Made by a program: the position numbers and the translations under genes. The notes beneath the pieces are model-generated. The model saw only the letters and a list, made by a program, of their open reading frames with translations. It was not told where the DNA came from and made no database searches. This document shows positions 1 to 8,398 of a stretch of 26,089 nucleotides of DNA, piece after piece. The first letter of the stretch is position 1; every line of letters begins with the position of its first letter. Origin of the DNA: Rhizobium sp. (GTDB lineage Bacteria; Pseudomonadota; Alphaproteobacteria; Rhizobiales; Rhizobiaceae); contig DPXQ01000098.1 in NCBI GenBank assembly GCA_003527225.1, positions 1-26,089 on the forward strand, written 5' to 3'.

Positions 1-138
1 CGGCGTCGAATGCCGTCGATATGGACCTCGGGACTTCATGAGCCTTCTCCGATTGAGGCCCGCAGAGTGTATCAGTTTTTCCCTGTCCCGTGGTCTAGCC
101 CGAGGGGTTCACTCCATACCGGCTCAGTTCTGCGTGGA

Positions 139-848
139 AACCAACAATCATGCCTTACAGAAGGACCAGGCCAACATAGACGATCAGGAAGCCGGTGGCG
201 CCAAGTCCGCTGCCCTGGACAAAGTGTCCAATCGCCGAAGGAATGCCGGCGACAGCGAGCATCTGGCTATAAAAGCTGGCGGCCACAAGCAGGATCAGAA
301 TACCGACAGAAATCGTACAGGTCTGGGTCAGGACGGCCCACCACTTTTTGAGGTCGAGACTGCGCCGAAATATGGCAATCACAGGGGCAGCAAAGGCCCC
401 CCACGCCGCCGGCTTCGGTCGGCGTGAAGAAGCCGCTGTAGAGTCCGCCGAGCACGAAGACGACCAGCAGGAGGATAGGCGTTGGCTTACGCCCAATCTC
501 GGCACCACTCATGGAAGGACCAGGCTCGCGCTATTGAAGCTGGCTTTCCAGATGCTCCTTGGTGAAGACAAACCCGGGTGCAAAGCGTGCCGTGGCCATG
601 ATCAGTACAACAAAACCGACGGCCAGGAGAACGCCCGGCGGAATGAGCATGCCGAGAACCGAACTGCCCGCGACAGTTCCCGCTGCGAACGAGGCACGGT
701 AGCCGTGACGGGTCATTTCCGGGACTGCCACCTTGGTGAAGACCGCAGCGGAGGCGATCGACACCCCTGCGACGGCCGCAAAGATCGTATTGGCTGCAAC
801 GGTTGCTACGGCAGCAGCCCAATGCCGAACAAGAGATTTTTGTTGCAC
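139..848 (-). pseudogene. Decayed TRAP transporter large permease (DctM family)
   Basis: Minus-strand translation shows DctM-type membrane segments in the right order but interrupted. The 848-534 piece contains AANTIFAAVAGVSIASA and the loop GTVAGSSVLGMLIPPG. An in-frame TAG at 531-533 follows. The same frame then continues with ILLLVVFVLGGLYSGFFTPTEAG, a highly conserved DctM stretch, until a run of six C on the plus strand (397-402) shifts the frame. The next frame reads AFAAPVIAIF and a long hydrophobic helix. A TAA at 155-157 then interrupts it just before a residual GMIV. The N-terminal half of the protein and everything after GMIV are absent. Three lesions plus truncation at both ends make a pseudogene far more likely than sequencing error. 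In life the family forms the sodium-dependent import channel for organic acids together with DctP and DctQ, neither of which is seen here. Confidence 0.82.
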
Positions 849-904
849 TTGTCACGTTTTAATGTTGGACTTGCAACTCTAATGATCACATGGAACGTCA
901 ACGT

Positions 905-914
905 GTTGTACAAC
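905..914. promoter_or_regulatory. Perfect 10-bp palindrome upstream of the kinase gene
   Basis: GTTGTACAAC is a perfect inverted repeat lying 42 bases before the preferred kinase start at 957. Palindromes with a TTGTACAA-like core are common operators of GntR-type regulators, but no GntR gene is present in the window. The position fits the only promoter-bearing gap before the kinase and phospho-lyase genes. Function is inferred only from symmetry and position. Confidence 0.3.
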
Positions 915-956
915 GCAGAGTTTCTCTCCAGACTCACCAATGGCGTCAGGCACCTG

Positions 957-1892
957 ATGCCAATCTGGGAAATCTCACCGAATGCCAGTGTTGAGCTCTT
1001 GACCATCTCGGAAAACGCCACCTTCCGTATTGATGACCAAGCGCTGGGACGGCACCTCATCGTACGGGTTCACAGGCCAGACTATCATTCGGAAACTGAG
1101 ATCCTCTCTGAACTCGCCTGGATCGAAGCGCTGCGACGGGATGGGACCGTCGCCACCCCCCAGCCGTTGGCAGGACGAGGAGGCGGCTTGCTGCAGAGCT
1201 TTTCCGACGGCGAAACGATCCGCCATGCCGTCGCGTTCGAATACATGTCCGGCAAAGAGCCGGATGCCGAGTCCGATCTGGTCAAGTGGTATGGCGCGCT
1301 CGGTGAGATCAACGCCCGCCTGCACGGTCACAGCCGCAACTGGAAGCGCCCGGACAAGTTCACCCGCAAGACCTGGAACTTCGACCGCATTCTCGGCGAA
1401 GGTGCCTATTGGGGCGACTGGCGCGCCGCCCTGGGCTTGACGTCCGAGGGCAGAAAAATCCTCGAGCGTACCCACGCGCTGCTCGAAACCCAGACCGCGA
1501 CCTATGGCTACGGCGCCGATCGCTTTGGCCTCGTTCATTGCGACATGCGCGCCGCCAACCTGCTGGTTGAGGGCGACCGGCTCGGCGTCATCGATTTCGA
1601 CGATTGCGGCCTGTCCTGGTTCGCCTATGACTTTGCCGCCGCGATCAGCTTCATGGAGCACGAGCCCTTCATTCCCGACCTGATGGCGGCTTGGCTCGAA
1701 GGCTACCGGCGCGTCGCACCGCTCGATGCCGAACACGAGGCGGCGCTGCCGATGTTCATCATGCTCCGCCGCATGCAGCTCACCGCCTGGATCGCCTCGC
1801 ATGCCGAGACGCCGACGGCACAGTCCATGGGCACGGCCTATACCGACGGCACCGTGGCGCTCGCCGAGCGCTATCTGACCGAACACCGTTGA
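957..1892 (+). CDS. APH-fold small-molecule kinase, probable amino-alcohol kinase
   Basis: A 311-residue protein of the aminoglycoside phosphotransferase/choline kinase fold (PF01636-like). The catalytic loop HCDMRAAN has His194, Asp196 and Asn201, and the metal-binding motif VIDFDDCG starts with Asp213. These are the expected ATP-transfer residues of the family, which also includes homoserine kinase II and hydroxylysine kinase. The stop is 10 bases before the PLP enzyme gene, so the two are probably cotranscribed. Pairing an APH kinase with this type of PLP enzyme suggests phosphorylation of an amino alcohol (ethanolamine, 1-amino-2-propanol or hydroxylysine) as the first catabolic step; that is inference. 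The frame stays open upstream to 348, but that part overlaps the TRAP pseudogene and does not look like kinase sequence. I chose ATG 957; ATG 882 in the same frame is an alternative. Confidence 0.85.
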   Translation: MPIWEISPNASVELLTISENATFRIDDQALGRHLIVRVHRPDYHSETEILSELAWIEALRRDGTVATPQPLAGRGGGLLQSFSDGETIRHAVAFEYMSGKEPDAESDLVKWYGALGEINARLHGHSRNWKRPDKFTRKTWNFDRILGEGAYWGDWRAALGLTSEGRKILERTHALLETQTATYGYGADRFGLVHCDMRAANLLVEGDRLGVIDFDDCGLSWFAYDFAAAISFMEHEPFIPDLMAAWLEGYRRVAPLDAEHEAALPMFIMLRRMQLTAWIASHAETPTAQSMGTAYTDGTVALAERYLTEHR

Positions 1893-1902
1893 GGAGAGCC
1901 CT

Positions 1903-3231
1903 ATGAGCGTCGCCACCAAGGAGATTCTCGACCTCAACCGCTTCGATGCCACTCGCACCGAGGGGTTTCCGGCCGAACTCGCCGAGCGCGTCGCCAAGCG
2001 CCAGGCCGCTTTCGGCGCGTCCTCCGTGCTCTTCTATGAGCAGCCGATCGAGATGGTGCGCGCCCAGGGCGCCTATATGTATGACGCCGGCGGGCGCCAG
2101 TATCTCGACGTCTACAACAACGTGCCCTCGGTCGGCCATTGCCACCCACGCGTGGTCGGGGCCATCGCCCGCCAGGTCGGCGAACTCAACATCCACACGC
2201 GCTACCTCAACCGCGTCGTCGAGGCCTATACCGAAAAGCTGCTCTCAAAGTTTCCGGATAACCTGAGCAATGTCGTGCTGACCTGCACCGGCAGCGAGAG
2301 CAATGATCTCGCCATGCGCATCGCCCGCATCGCCACCGGCGCCGAAGGCTTCATCGTCACCGAAGCCGCCTATCACGGCAATACGGCACTGGTGACGGAA
2401 ATTTCCCCCTCCTCGCTGCGCAAGCGCAAGCCCGCCCCCTTCGTGGCGATCATCCCGGCGCCAGCCGCCCGCGACGGCATGAGCGTCGAAGCGAGCTTCG
2501 CAGCCTCGGTCGAACAGGCGATCGCCGAGCTGAAGTCCCGCGGCATCGGCCTTGCCGCACTGATCATCGACACGATTTTTTCCAGCGACGGCATCTATGC
2601 CGATCCGGCCGGCTTCCTCAAAGGGGCGACCGATGCCGTGCACCGCGCCGGCGGCCTATTGATCGCCGACGAGGTCCAGCCCGGCTTCGGCCGCACCGGC
2701 GGCGGCTTGTGGGGGTTCGAGCGCCATGGCGTGACGCCCGACATCGTCACCATGGGCAAGCCCATGGGCAACGGCTTCCCGATGGGCGGGGTGGTCACAA
2801 GGCCAGAATTCCTGAAACGGTTCTGCGAGGAGACCGGCTATTTCAACACCTTTGGCGGCAATCCGGTGGCGGCCGCGGCCGGCCATGCCGTGCTGCGGGT
2901 GATCGAGGATGAGGGACTGATCGAGCGCTCTGCTACTGTCGGCGGCTATTTCAAGCAATCGCTTGAGGCCTTGCAGGGCACGCATTCCGAGATCGGCGAC
3001 GTGCGCGGCGCCGGCCTGTTCATCGGCCTCGATTTTGTCGACCCGGCGACCGGGGAGCCCGACACGGCGCTCGCCACCCATGCAATCAACCAGCTGAAGC
3101 ACAACGGCATCCTGATCGGGGCTGCGGGCAAATACGGCGCGACGCTGAAGATCCGCCCGCCGCTCTGCTTCTCGCAAGAGGATGCCGACCTCTTCACCGG
3201 CACGCTGGACACCATTCTCAAGGCGCGCTGA
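1903..3231 (+). CDS. Class-III PLP enzyme, phosphoethanolamine phospho-lyase-like
   Basis: A 442-residue class-III aminotransferase-fold protein. The PLP-phosphate and ring-binding region ADEVQPGFGRTG has Asp256, and the Schiff-base lysine is Lys286 in TMGKPMGNG. The stretches YNNVPSVGHCHPRVV, ISPSSLRKRK and YFNTFGGNPV recall the AGXT2L1/AGXT2L2 subgroup (ethanolamine-phosphate and phosphohydroxylysine phospho-lyases) more than ornithine or GABA transaminases. Those lyases eliminate phosphate and ammonia from an O-phosphorylated amino alcohol to give an aldehyde. Family membership is clear; the lyase assignment rests on remembered sequence likeness and on the kinase gene immediately upstream. 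GGAG precedes the ATG. An omega-amino acid or diamine transaminase remains possible. Confidence 0.85.
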   Translation: MSVATKEILDLNRFDATRTEGFPAELAERVAKRQAAFGASSVLFYEQPIEMVRAQGAYMYDAGGRQYLDVYNNVPSVGHCHPRVVGAIARQVGELNIHTRYLNRVVEAYTEKLLSKFPDNLSNVVLTCTGSESNDLAMRIARIATGAEGFIVTEAAYHGNTALVTEISPSSLRKRKPAPFVAIIPAPAARDGMSVEASFAASVEQAIAELKSRGIGLAALIIDTIFSSDGIYADPAGFLKGATDAVHRAGGLLIADEVQPGFGRTGGGLWGFERHGVTPDIVTMGKPMGNGFPMGGVVTRPEFLKRFCEETGYFNTFGGNPVAAAAGHAVLRVIEDEGLIERSATVGGYFKQSLEALQGTHSEIGDVRGAGLFIGLDFVDPATGEPDTALATHAINQLKHNGILIGAAGKYGATLKIRPPLCFSQEDADLFTGTLDTILKAR

Positions 3232-3253
3232 GGCGCCTGAACAGCTTCCGAGG

Positions 3254-3281
3254 AAGCCGGGCGCAACATCGTGCCCGGTTT
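3254..3281. terminator. Bidirectional terminator between convergent genes
   Basis: The arms AAGCCGGGC (3254-3262) and GCCCGGTTT (3273-3281) pair around a short loop with one G-T wobble, and TTTCTT follows on the plus strand. It sits in the 59-base gap between the convergent PLP-enzyme and SDR genes, so it can stop both transcripts. Confidence 0.75.
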
Positions 3282-3290
3282 CTTCCGTTG

Positions 3291-4064
3291 TCAGCCCATG
3301 GCTTCGAGTGCGCCGAGCGATTCCGGCAGGATCTGGCCGCCATCGACGACGATCGACTGGCCGGTGATATAGGCCGCCTCCTCGGAGGCGAAGAACAGGG
3401 CGGCATTGGCGATATCGGCCGGCGTGCCGAGACGGCGGAGCGGCACCGAGGCCTCCATGGAAGCTATGTATTCCGGGCCGTTGCCTTCGAGGCCTTCCGT
3501 CATGATGTTGCCGGGCATGACGGCGTTGACAGTGATCCTCTTGGGCGCCAGTTCGATTGCCGCCGTGCGCATGAAGCCGAGCTGGCCGGCCTTGCTCGCC
3601 CCGTAGTGCGACCAGCCCGGATAACCGGTGATCGGTCCGGTGATCGACGAAGTGATGATGATGCGGCCGGAGCCCGCCCTGGTCATCGCCGGCAGCACCG
3701 CCGAGACGCTGAGGAAGGTGCTCTTGAGATTGGTCGAGATGACGTGGTCGAAATCGGCCTCCGTCATTTCGCCGAGCTTGGCGGCCGGAAAGATGCCGGC
3801 ATTGGCGCACAGCACGTCGACACCGCCATAGCGGGCGACGGCCGCCTCGACCATGCCCTTGCAGCCCTCCTCCGTACTGACATCGGCGGCATATCCCGAA
3901 GCGTTCGGACCGATCTCGGCGGCGACAGCGTCGGCATCCGCCTGGCTGCGCGACACGACGAGCACGTTCAGCCCGGCCTCCCCGAAGCGCAATGCGATGC
4001 CCTTGCCGATCCCGCGGCTGCCACCCGTGACGATAACTGTTTTACCTTGTAGCGACTTCAACAT
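3291..4064 (-). CDS. Short-chain dehydrogenase/reductase (SDR, FabG-like)
   Basis: A 257-residue classical SDR. The NAD(P)-binding motif is TGGSRGIG at residues 13-20, NAG is at 88-90, Asn112 and Ser140 are in place, and the catalytic pair is Tyr154-Lys158 in YGASK. The C-terminal GQSIVVDGGQ is typical of the FabG-like group. Such enzymes oxidise or reduce alcohol/carbonyl groups in the cytosol, and the substrate cannot be read from sequence. It is divergent from the amine-type ABC operon and convergent with the PLP-enzyme gene, so it is probably part of the same catabolic block. Oxidation of a hydroxylated amine or reduction of the aldehyde product are candidate roles (inference). Confidence 0.9.
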   Translation of the reverse strand: MLKSLQGKTVIVTGGSRGIGKGIALRFGEAGLNVLVVSRSQADADAVAAEIGPNASGYAADVSTEEGCKGMVEAAVARYGGVDVLCANAGIFPAAKLGEMTEADFDHVISTNLKSTFLSVSAVLPAMTRAGSGRIIITSSITGPITGYPGWSHYGASKAGQLGFMRTAAIELAPKRITVNAVMPGNIMTEGLEGNGPEYIASMEASVPLRRLGTPADIANAALFFASEEAAYITGQSIVVDGGQILPESLGALEAMG

Positions 4065-4379
4065 TTCTTGCTCACTTCGTTGTTCTGGACCAAGGGGGCT
4101 CAGCCGCCGATATTGCCCGATTTTTTTGCACGAGATTAAAACCTAGCCACTCCTGCATTGGCGATTGCCCAAAAGAAATGCAAAGTAATTCTCGTACATT
4201 AGGTGCAATTCGGCGACGGATGCAGGACGCATGCAAGCGTCATTTGGCTTGCCACATCCTCATTGCGCAATGCACAATGAAGAAGAAAATAGATGTTGTA
4301 AACCACACATTTTTGCGACACACTTCCAACATTATAAGTTCACAAGCCGCCACAGCCGGCCAAAAACAGGGGAACGATA
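4065..4379. promoter_or_regulatory. Divergent SDR / ABC-operon control region with palindromes
   Basis: This 315-base AT-rich gap separates two divergent transcripts. It holds the perfect 12-bp palindrome CATTGCGCAATG (4261-4272) followed at once by CACAATG, an inverted repeat GACGC-N6-GCGTC (4226-4241), and a TGCATT/AATGCA pair (4154-4159 and 4177-4182). The repeated GCATT/AATGC half-sites suggest several binding sites for one regulator. The DeoR-type protein encoded at the far end of the plus-strand operon is the natural candidate. No convincing sigma-70 pair with good spacing was found. AGGGG (4368-4372) is the ribosome site for the binding-protein gene. Confidence 0.45.
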
Positions 4380-5519
4380 ATGATGAAACTCTCCAGACGT
4401 AACATGATGCAGATGATGGGCGTGGCGGCCTTTTCCGGTCCGCTGGCAAGCGCCACGCGCGCCTTTGCCGCGCGCGAGAAGGAACTGAACATCCTCTGCT
4501 GGGAAGGCTACAACTCCGCCCAGGTGCTCGATCCGTTCCGCTCCAGCCAGTCGGCGACGGTCAAGGCCGAAAGCCTGACCAACGACCCGACCATGATCAA
4601 CCGCCTGCGCGCCGGCGAAACCAAGATCTGGGACCTCATCAACGTCAACAATCCCTGGGCCCGCAAGGTCATGGCGCCGGCCGGCCTCATCAAGCCTTTG
4701 CCGCGCACCGAGTTCGAGCCTTACTTCGACACCATGCTGCCCGACTTCAAGGCGCCCTATCGCTGGGCAATGAGTGACGACGGCAAGGACCTGCTCGGCA
4801 TGGCCCAGCGCTTCGGGCCCTACAGCTTCGTCGTCAACACCGACAAGGTCAGCAAGGCGACGGCGGAAGAACAGGGCTGGGACCTGTTCAACGACACGGC
4901 TCTCGCCGGCAAGTACGGCATCCAGGAATCCGACGACTGGAACGTCTTCAACATCTTCCTGATCGCCGGCATCAATCCGTTCAAGGAACACACGGAAGAG
5001 GAGTTCAAGACCTTCTCCGCGACCGCCGAGAAGGTCTTCAAGGGCGCCAAGATGGTCGGCGACATGGCCTCGCTCAACCAGGCGCTGGTTTCCGGCGAAA
5101 TCGACCTCTACATGACCGGCGGCACCTATTCGGTATCCCCTGCCCGGGCCGACGGCTATCCGAACCTGCGCGCCATCACCCCGCTCAAGGGCCCGATCGA
5201 CGGCAAGGGCGGCATTTCCTGGATCGAGATCACCTCGACCGTCAACAATCCGGACCTGTCGCCGCTCGCCATCGAATTCCTCAAATATGTCCAGGATCCG
5301 GAAGTCGCCCACACCGTGGCCTTCGCCGAGGGCACCTTCAACCCGGTCAGCCAGATGGGCAATCCGAAGTGCTTCGAACTCTTCACCAAGGACGAGCTGG
5401 ACGCCATCCAGTGGGACAGCCTTGAAGAGGACATGGCCCGTTCGGCCGAGTACGACATCGTGCCCGACTACGACAAGGCACTGGAATTGATGACGGCGGC
5501 CAAGCGCCTGCGCGGCTAA
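4380..5519 (+). CDS. Polyamine-type ABC transporter substrate-binding protein
   Basis: A 379-residue periplasmic binding protein of the PotD/PotF (bacterial extracellular solute-binding 1/8-like) type. The N-terminus reads SRRNMM followed by a hydrophobic stretch and ATRAFAA, which looks like a Tat-type or ordinary signal peptide cut near residue 30. The mature protein starts with LNILCWEGYN, the usual first beta strand and ligand-loop region of polyamine binders. It heads an operon with ATPase and two permease genes of matching type. The ligand could be a polyamine, an amino-alcohol derivative or an amide. ATG 4380 follows AGGGG by a proper distance; a second ATG at 4383 is possible. Confidence 0.9.
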   Translation: MMKLSRRNMMQMMGVAAFSGPLASATRAFAAREKELNILCWEGYNSAQVLDPFRSSQSATVKAESLTNDPTMINRLRAGETKIWDLINVNNPWARKVMAPAGLIKPLPRTEFEPYFDTMLPDFKAPYRWAMSDDGKDLLGMAQRFGPYSFVVNTDKVSKATAEEQGWDLFNDTALAGKYGIQESDDWNVFNIFLIAGINPFKEHTEEEFKTFSATAEKVFKGAKMVGDMASLNQALVSGEIDLYMTGGTYSVSPARADGYPNLRAITPLKGPIDGKGGISWIEITSTVNNPDLSPLAIEFLKYVQDPEVAHTVAFAEGTFNPVSQMGNPKCFELFTKDELDAIQWDSLEEDMARSAEYDIVPDYDKALELMTAAKRLRG

Positions 5520-5549
5520 TCCGGACCTTTTCCTGACGGAGCAAACGAA

Positions 5550-6680
5550 ATGAGCCTTGCGATGATCTCGCCCACCTTGACCGACACGAAATCGGAGACC
5601 GAAGACGCAGTCCAGGCCCCAACGGCACCGGTTCTGCAACTGGTCGATGTCCGCAAGATCTTCGGCGATTTCGCCGCGGTCGACGGCATCAATGTCGACA
5701 TCAAGGAGGGCGAGTTCGTCACCATTGTCGGACCTTCCGGGTCCGGCAAGACGACGCTCTTGCGCATGCTGGCCGGCATGGAATCGCCATCGCAAGGCTA
5801 CATTACGCTGCGCGGCGAACTGATCAACGACGTGCCGGCCGACAAGCGGCCGACATGTCTTGTCTTCCAGTCGCTGGCGCTTTTCCCGCACAAGACGGTC
5901 GGCGAGAACATCGAGTTCCCGCTGAAGGTCCGCAAGATGCCGGCGGCCGAGCGCAAGGCCCGCGCGCTCGAGCTGATGCGCATGGTGCGCCTGCCCGAGA
6001 GCTACTACTCCAAGAATGTGATGCGCTGCTCGGGCGGCGAAAAGCAGCGCGTGGCGCTGGCCCGCGCCTTTGCCTATGACCCGGACGTGCTGTTCTTCGA
6101 CGAGCCCCTTTCGGCACTCGATTACAAGCTGAAGAAGGTACTGGAGAAGGAACTGAAGGACCTGCACCGCGAGAGCGGAAAGACCTTCGTCTACATCACT
6201 CATTCGCTCGAGGAAGCCATGGTGATGTCCGACCGCGTCGGCGTCATGAGCCGCGGCCGCCTCGTCCAGATCGGTACGCCGGAGGAGATCTACACCCGAC
6301 CCGCAACCCGCTTCGTCGCCGAGTTCTTCGGCGAGGTGAACAGTTTTGAGGTGAAGCGCGAGGGTCAGAGAACCTGGACGCTGACCGACGGCAAGCCAAT
6401 CACGGTTGCACCGGTCAGCGAGGTGATCGGCGACACGGCAACCGTCATCGTGCGGCCGGAGACCATGCGCTTCGTCACCGGCCCATCGAGCGCCGACAAC
6501 CTGATCACCGGCAGGATCTACAACGAATATTCGCTCGGCTCGCGCATGCAGTACCAGGTGCATTCCGGCGAACGCATCTACCTCGTCGAGGCTGCCCGCA
6601 CGGCCGTCGCCGGCATCTCCGCGGGCGACACCGTCACCATCGGCTGGGATGCCCGCGATGCCATCGTGGTGGGAGACTGA
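5550..6680 (+). CDS. Polyamine-type ABC transporter ATPase (PotA-like)
   Basis: A 376-residue ATPase that powers import by the two permeases encoded downstream. Visible motifs are Walker A GPSGSGKT (61-68), Q-loop Gln107, the signature CSGGEKQR (160-167), Walker B VLFFDE (180-185), the D-loop SALD and switch His218. A C-terminal TOBE-like domain (about 245-376) is typical of PotA/MalK regulatory tails. The first signature residue is Cys instead of the usual Leu; the rest is intact, so activity is expected. The first 25 residues form a non-conserved extension before the ABC domain. It follows the binding-protein gene by 30 bases. Confidence 0.92.
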   Translation: MSLAMISPTLTDTKSETEDAVQAPTAPVLQLVDVRKIFGDFAAVDGINVDIKEGEFVTIVGPSGSGKTTLLRMLAGMESPSQGYITLRGELINDVPADKRPTCLVFQSLALFPHKTVGENIEFPLKVRKMPAAERKARALELMRMVRLPESYYSKNVMRCSGGEKQRVALARAFAYDPDVLFFDEPLSALDYKLKKVLEKELKDLHRESGKTFVYITHSLEEAMVMSDRVGVMSRGRLVQIGTPEEIYTRPATRFVAEFFGEVNSFEVKREGQRTWTLTDGKPITVAPVSEVIGDTATVIVRPETMRFVTGPSSADNLITGRIYNEYSLGSRMQYQVHSGERIYLVEAARTAVAGISAGDTVTIGWDARDAIVVGD

Positions 6681-6681
6681 C

Positions 6682-7578
6682 ATGGCGGTAGCGACCCACG
6701 AAGACATGGCAAGCCGTGCAAGCGCGCTGCCCGCAATCCCCGCCGGCCTCCGCGCCGCCGGCCCCGTTGCCATCCTGCTGGTGCTGGGCTTCCTGGCCCC
6801 GCTGCTGACGGTTGCGGCTTATGCCTTTGCCACGCCGAAGAGCTTCGACGTCTTCCGCTCCTTCACCCTCGCCAATTTCGCGGCGATCTTCGACACCTCC
6901 AACACGGTGTGGATGTCGTTTGCCTGGTCGCTTGCCTATGCATTCGCCACCGTGGTGCTTTTGGCAGTGATCGCCTATCCGATCGCCTATGGCCTCAACC
7001 GCATGTTCGGCAAATGGTCGGGCCTGGTCGGCGTGCTTTTCGTCTTCCCGCTCTTCGTCTCGGAAAACGTCCGTCTCTATGGCTGGGTGCTGTTCTTCAT
7101 CAAGAACGGCGTGCTCGACGGCGGGCTGAAATGGCTCGGCTTTTCCGGCGGCCCCGAAGTGCTCTACACGCCCGGCGCCATCCTTTTCGGCATGCTCTAT
7201 GTCTACCTGCCCTTCATGCTGTTCCCGATGTCGCTCGGCATCGCCATGATCCCGAAGGACCTGGTGGATGCGGCCCGCGACCTTGGGGCTAGCCGGCTGA
7301 TGATCTGGCGGGAAATCGAGCTGCCGCTCGCCATGCCCGGCATCCTGATCGGCATGCTGCTCACCTTCGTGCTCGGCGCGGGCGCCATCGCCGAATCCAA
7401 GATCCTCGGCGGCCAGTCGGTCATCACCATCGCCCAGGACATCGAGGTCGCCTTCACCTATGCGCAGAACTGGCCGCTGGGTTCCGCACTCGCCATCCTG
7501 CTCGTCATCATCGTCAGCGGGCTTGCCCTCTACGTCCTGTCGAAGCTCGATCTCGACCGTATTCTCGGAAAGAAGTGA
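6682..7578 (+). CDS. ABC transporter permease 1 (PotB-like)
   Basis: A 298-residue inner-membrane permease with about six hydrophobic helices. The EAA-type loop VDAARDLGASRLMIWREIELPLAMPG contacts the ATPase. It belongs to the PotB/PotH group of binding-protein-dependent importers. ATG 6682 comes one base after the ATPase stop, with GGGAGA just upstream as ribosome site. An in-frame ATG at 6649 lies inside the ATPase gene and is less likely. Confidence 0.9.
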   Translation: MAVATHEDMASRASALPAIPAGLRAAGPVAILLVLGFLAPLLTVAAYAFATPKSFDVFRSFTLANFAAIFDTSNTVWMSFAWSLAYAFATVVLLAVIAYPIAYGLNRMFGKWSGLVGVLFVFPLFVSENVRLYGWVLFFIKNGVLDGGLKWLGFSGGPEVLYTPGAILFGMLYVYLPFMLFPMSLGIAMIPKDLVDAARDLGASRLMIWREIELPLAMPGILIGMLLTFVLGAGAIAESKILGGQSVITIAQDIEVAFTYAQNWPLGSALAILLVIIVSGLALYVLSKLDLDRILGKK

Positions 7579-7581
7579 GAC

Positions 7582-8388
7582 ATGGAAACCCGCTCGCAGA
7601 TCCGCGCCCGCGCCTTCGTCAAGCTCTGGACCGCCTTCGTCGTTCTCGCCATCTACCTGCCGATCGTCTGCGGCGCGCTGGCCGGCCTGTCCAAGGGCCG
7701 CTACTTCGCCTTCCCGATCCGGGTTTTCTCGACCGAATGGTGGGGCAAGACCTTTGCCTCGCTGGAAATCCAGACGCTGGTACAGAACTCGCTGCTGATC
7801 GCGTTCATCGTCACGCTGGTCTCGGTGGTCTTCGCTTTCTTCGGCGCACTCGCCTTCGCCCGTTACGACTGGAAGGGTCGCAAGCTGTTCCAGAAGGCGA
7901 TCCTTCTGCCCGTCTTCTTTCCGCAGCCGGTGCTCGGGCTCGCCCTCCTCCTGTGGTTCAATGCGCTCGGCATCAATCCGAGCTGGCAGACCGCCGTTAT
8001 CGCCCATCTCGTCTGGATCGTGCCGGTCGTCACGCTCGTCATCGCCATCCAGGTCTATTCCTTCGACCCGACGCTGGAAGAAGCCGCCCGCGACCTCGGT
8101 GCCGGCCGCTGGTTCATCCTGCGCGAGATCACCCTGCCGATCCTCTGGCCGGGCATATGGTCGGGCGCGCTCTTCGCCTTCCTGCTCTCCTGGGGCAATT
8201 TCCCGCTGTCGCTCTATACGGCGGGCGTCGACTCGACGATCCCGAAATGGCTCTATTCCAAGATGGTCGCCGGCTATTCGCCGATGGTGCCGGCGCTCGG
8301 CACGATGAGCACGCTTTCGGCCGCCGCCCTGTTGCTTGTCGGCGGGCTTGTCATCATGCTGGTGCGCCGCCGCCAAGCCGAAGCATGA
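7582..8388 (+). CDS. ABC transporter permease 2 (PotC-like)
   Basis: A 268-residue inner-membrane permease, the partner of the preceding gene. It has about six hydrophobic helices and the EAA loop EEAARDLGAGRWFILREITLP, as in PotC/PotI. It starts three bases after the permease-1 stop with a GAAAGAAG purine stretch upstream. It would form the heterodimeric channel with permease 1. Confidence 0.9.
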   Translation: METRSQIRARAFVKLWTAFVVLAIYLPIVCGALAGLSKGRYFAFPIRVFSTEWWGKTFASLEIQTLVQNSLLIAFIVTLVSVVFAFFGALAFARYDWKGRKLFQKAILLPVFFPQPVLGLALLLWFNALGINPSWQTAVIAHLVWIVPVVTLVIAIQVYSFDPTLEEAARDLGAGRWFILREITLPILWPGIWSGALFAFLLSWGNFPLSLYTAGVDSTIPKWLYSKMVAGYSPMVPALGTMSTLSAAALLLVGGLVIMLVRRRQAEA

Positions 8389-8398
8389 GGAACCTTGC

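Noticed and set aside
348..956. N-terminal extension of the kinase frame
   Set aside because: It overlaps the TRAP pseudogene in antisense and lacks kinase-like sequence before residue MPIWE.
4130..4160. Cobalamin riboswitch, suggested by a GCCACT near the CbiZ-containing operon
   Set aside because: Only a short box-like string is present; the other conserved helices of the B12 element were not found.
4332..6773. Very long open frame antisense to the binding-protein and ATPase genes
   Set aside because: It is rich in Asp, Arg, Gly, Val and His from reversed codons, shows no family motif and covers two certain genes on the other strand.
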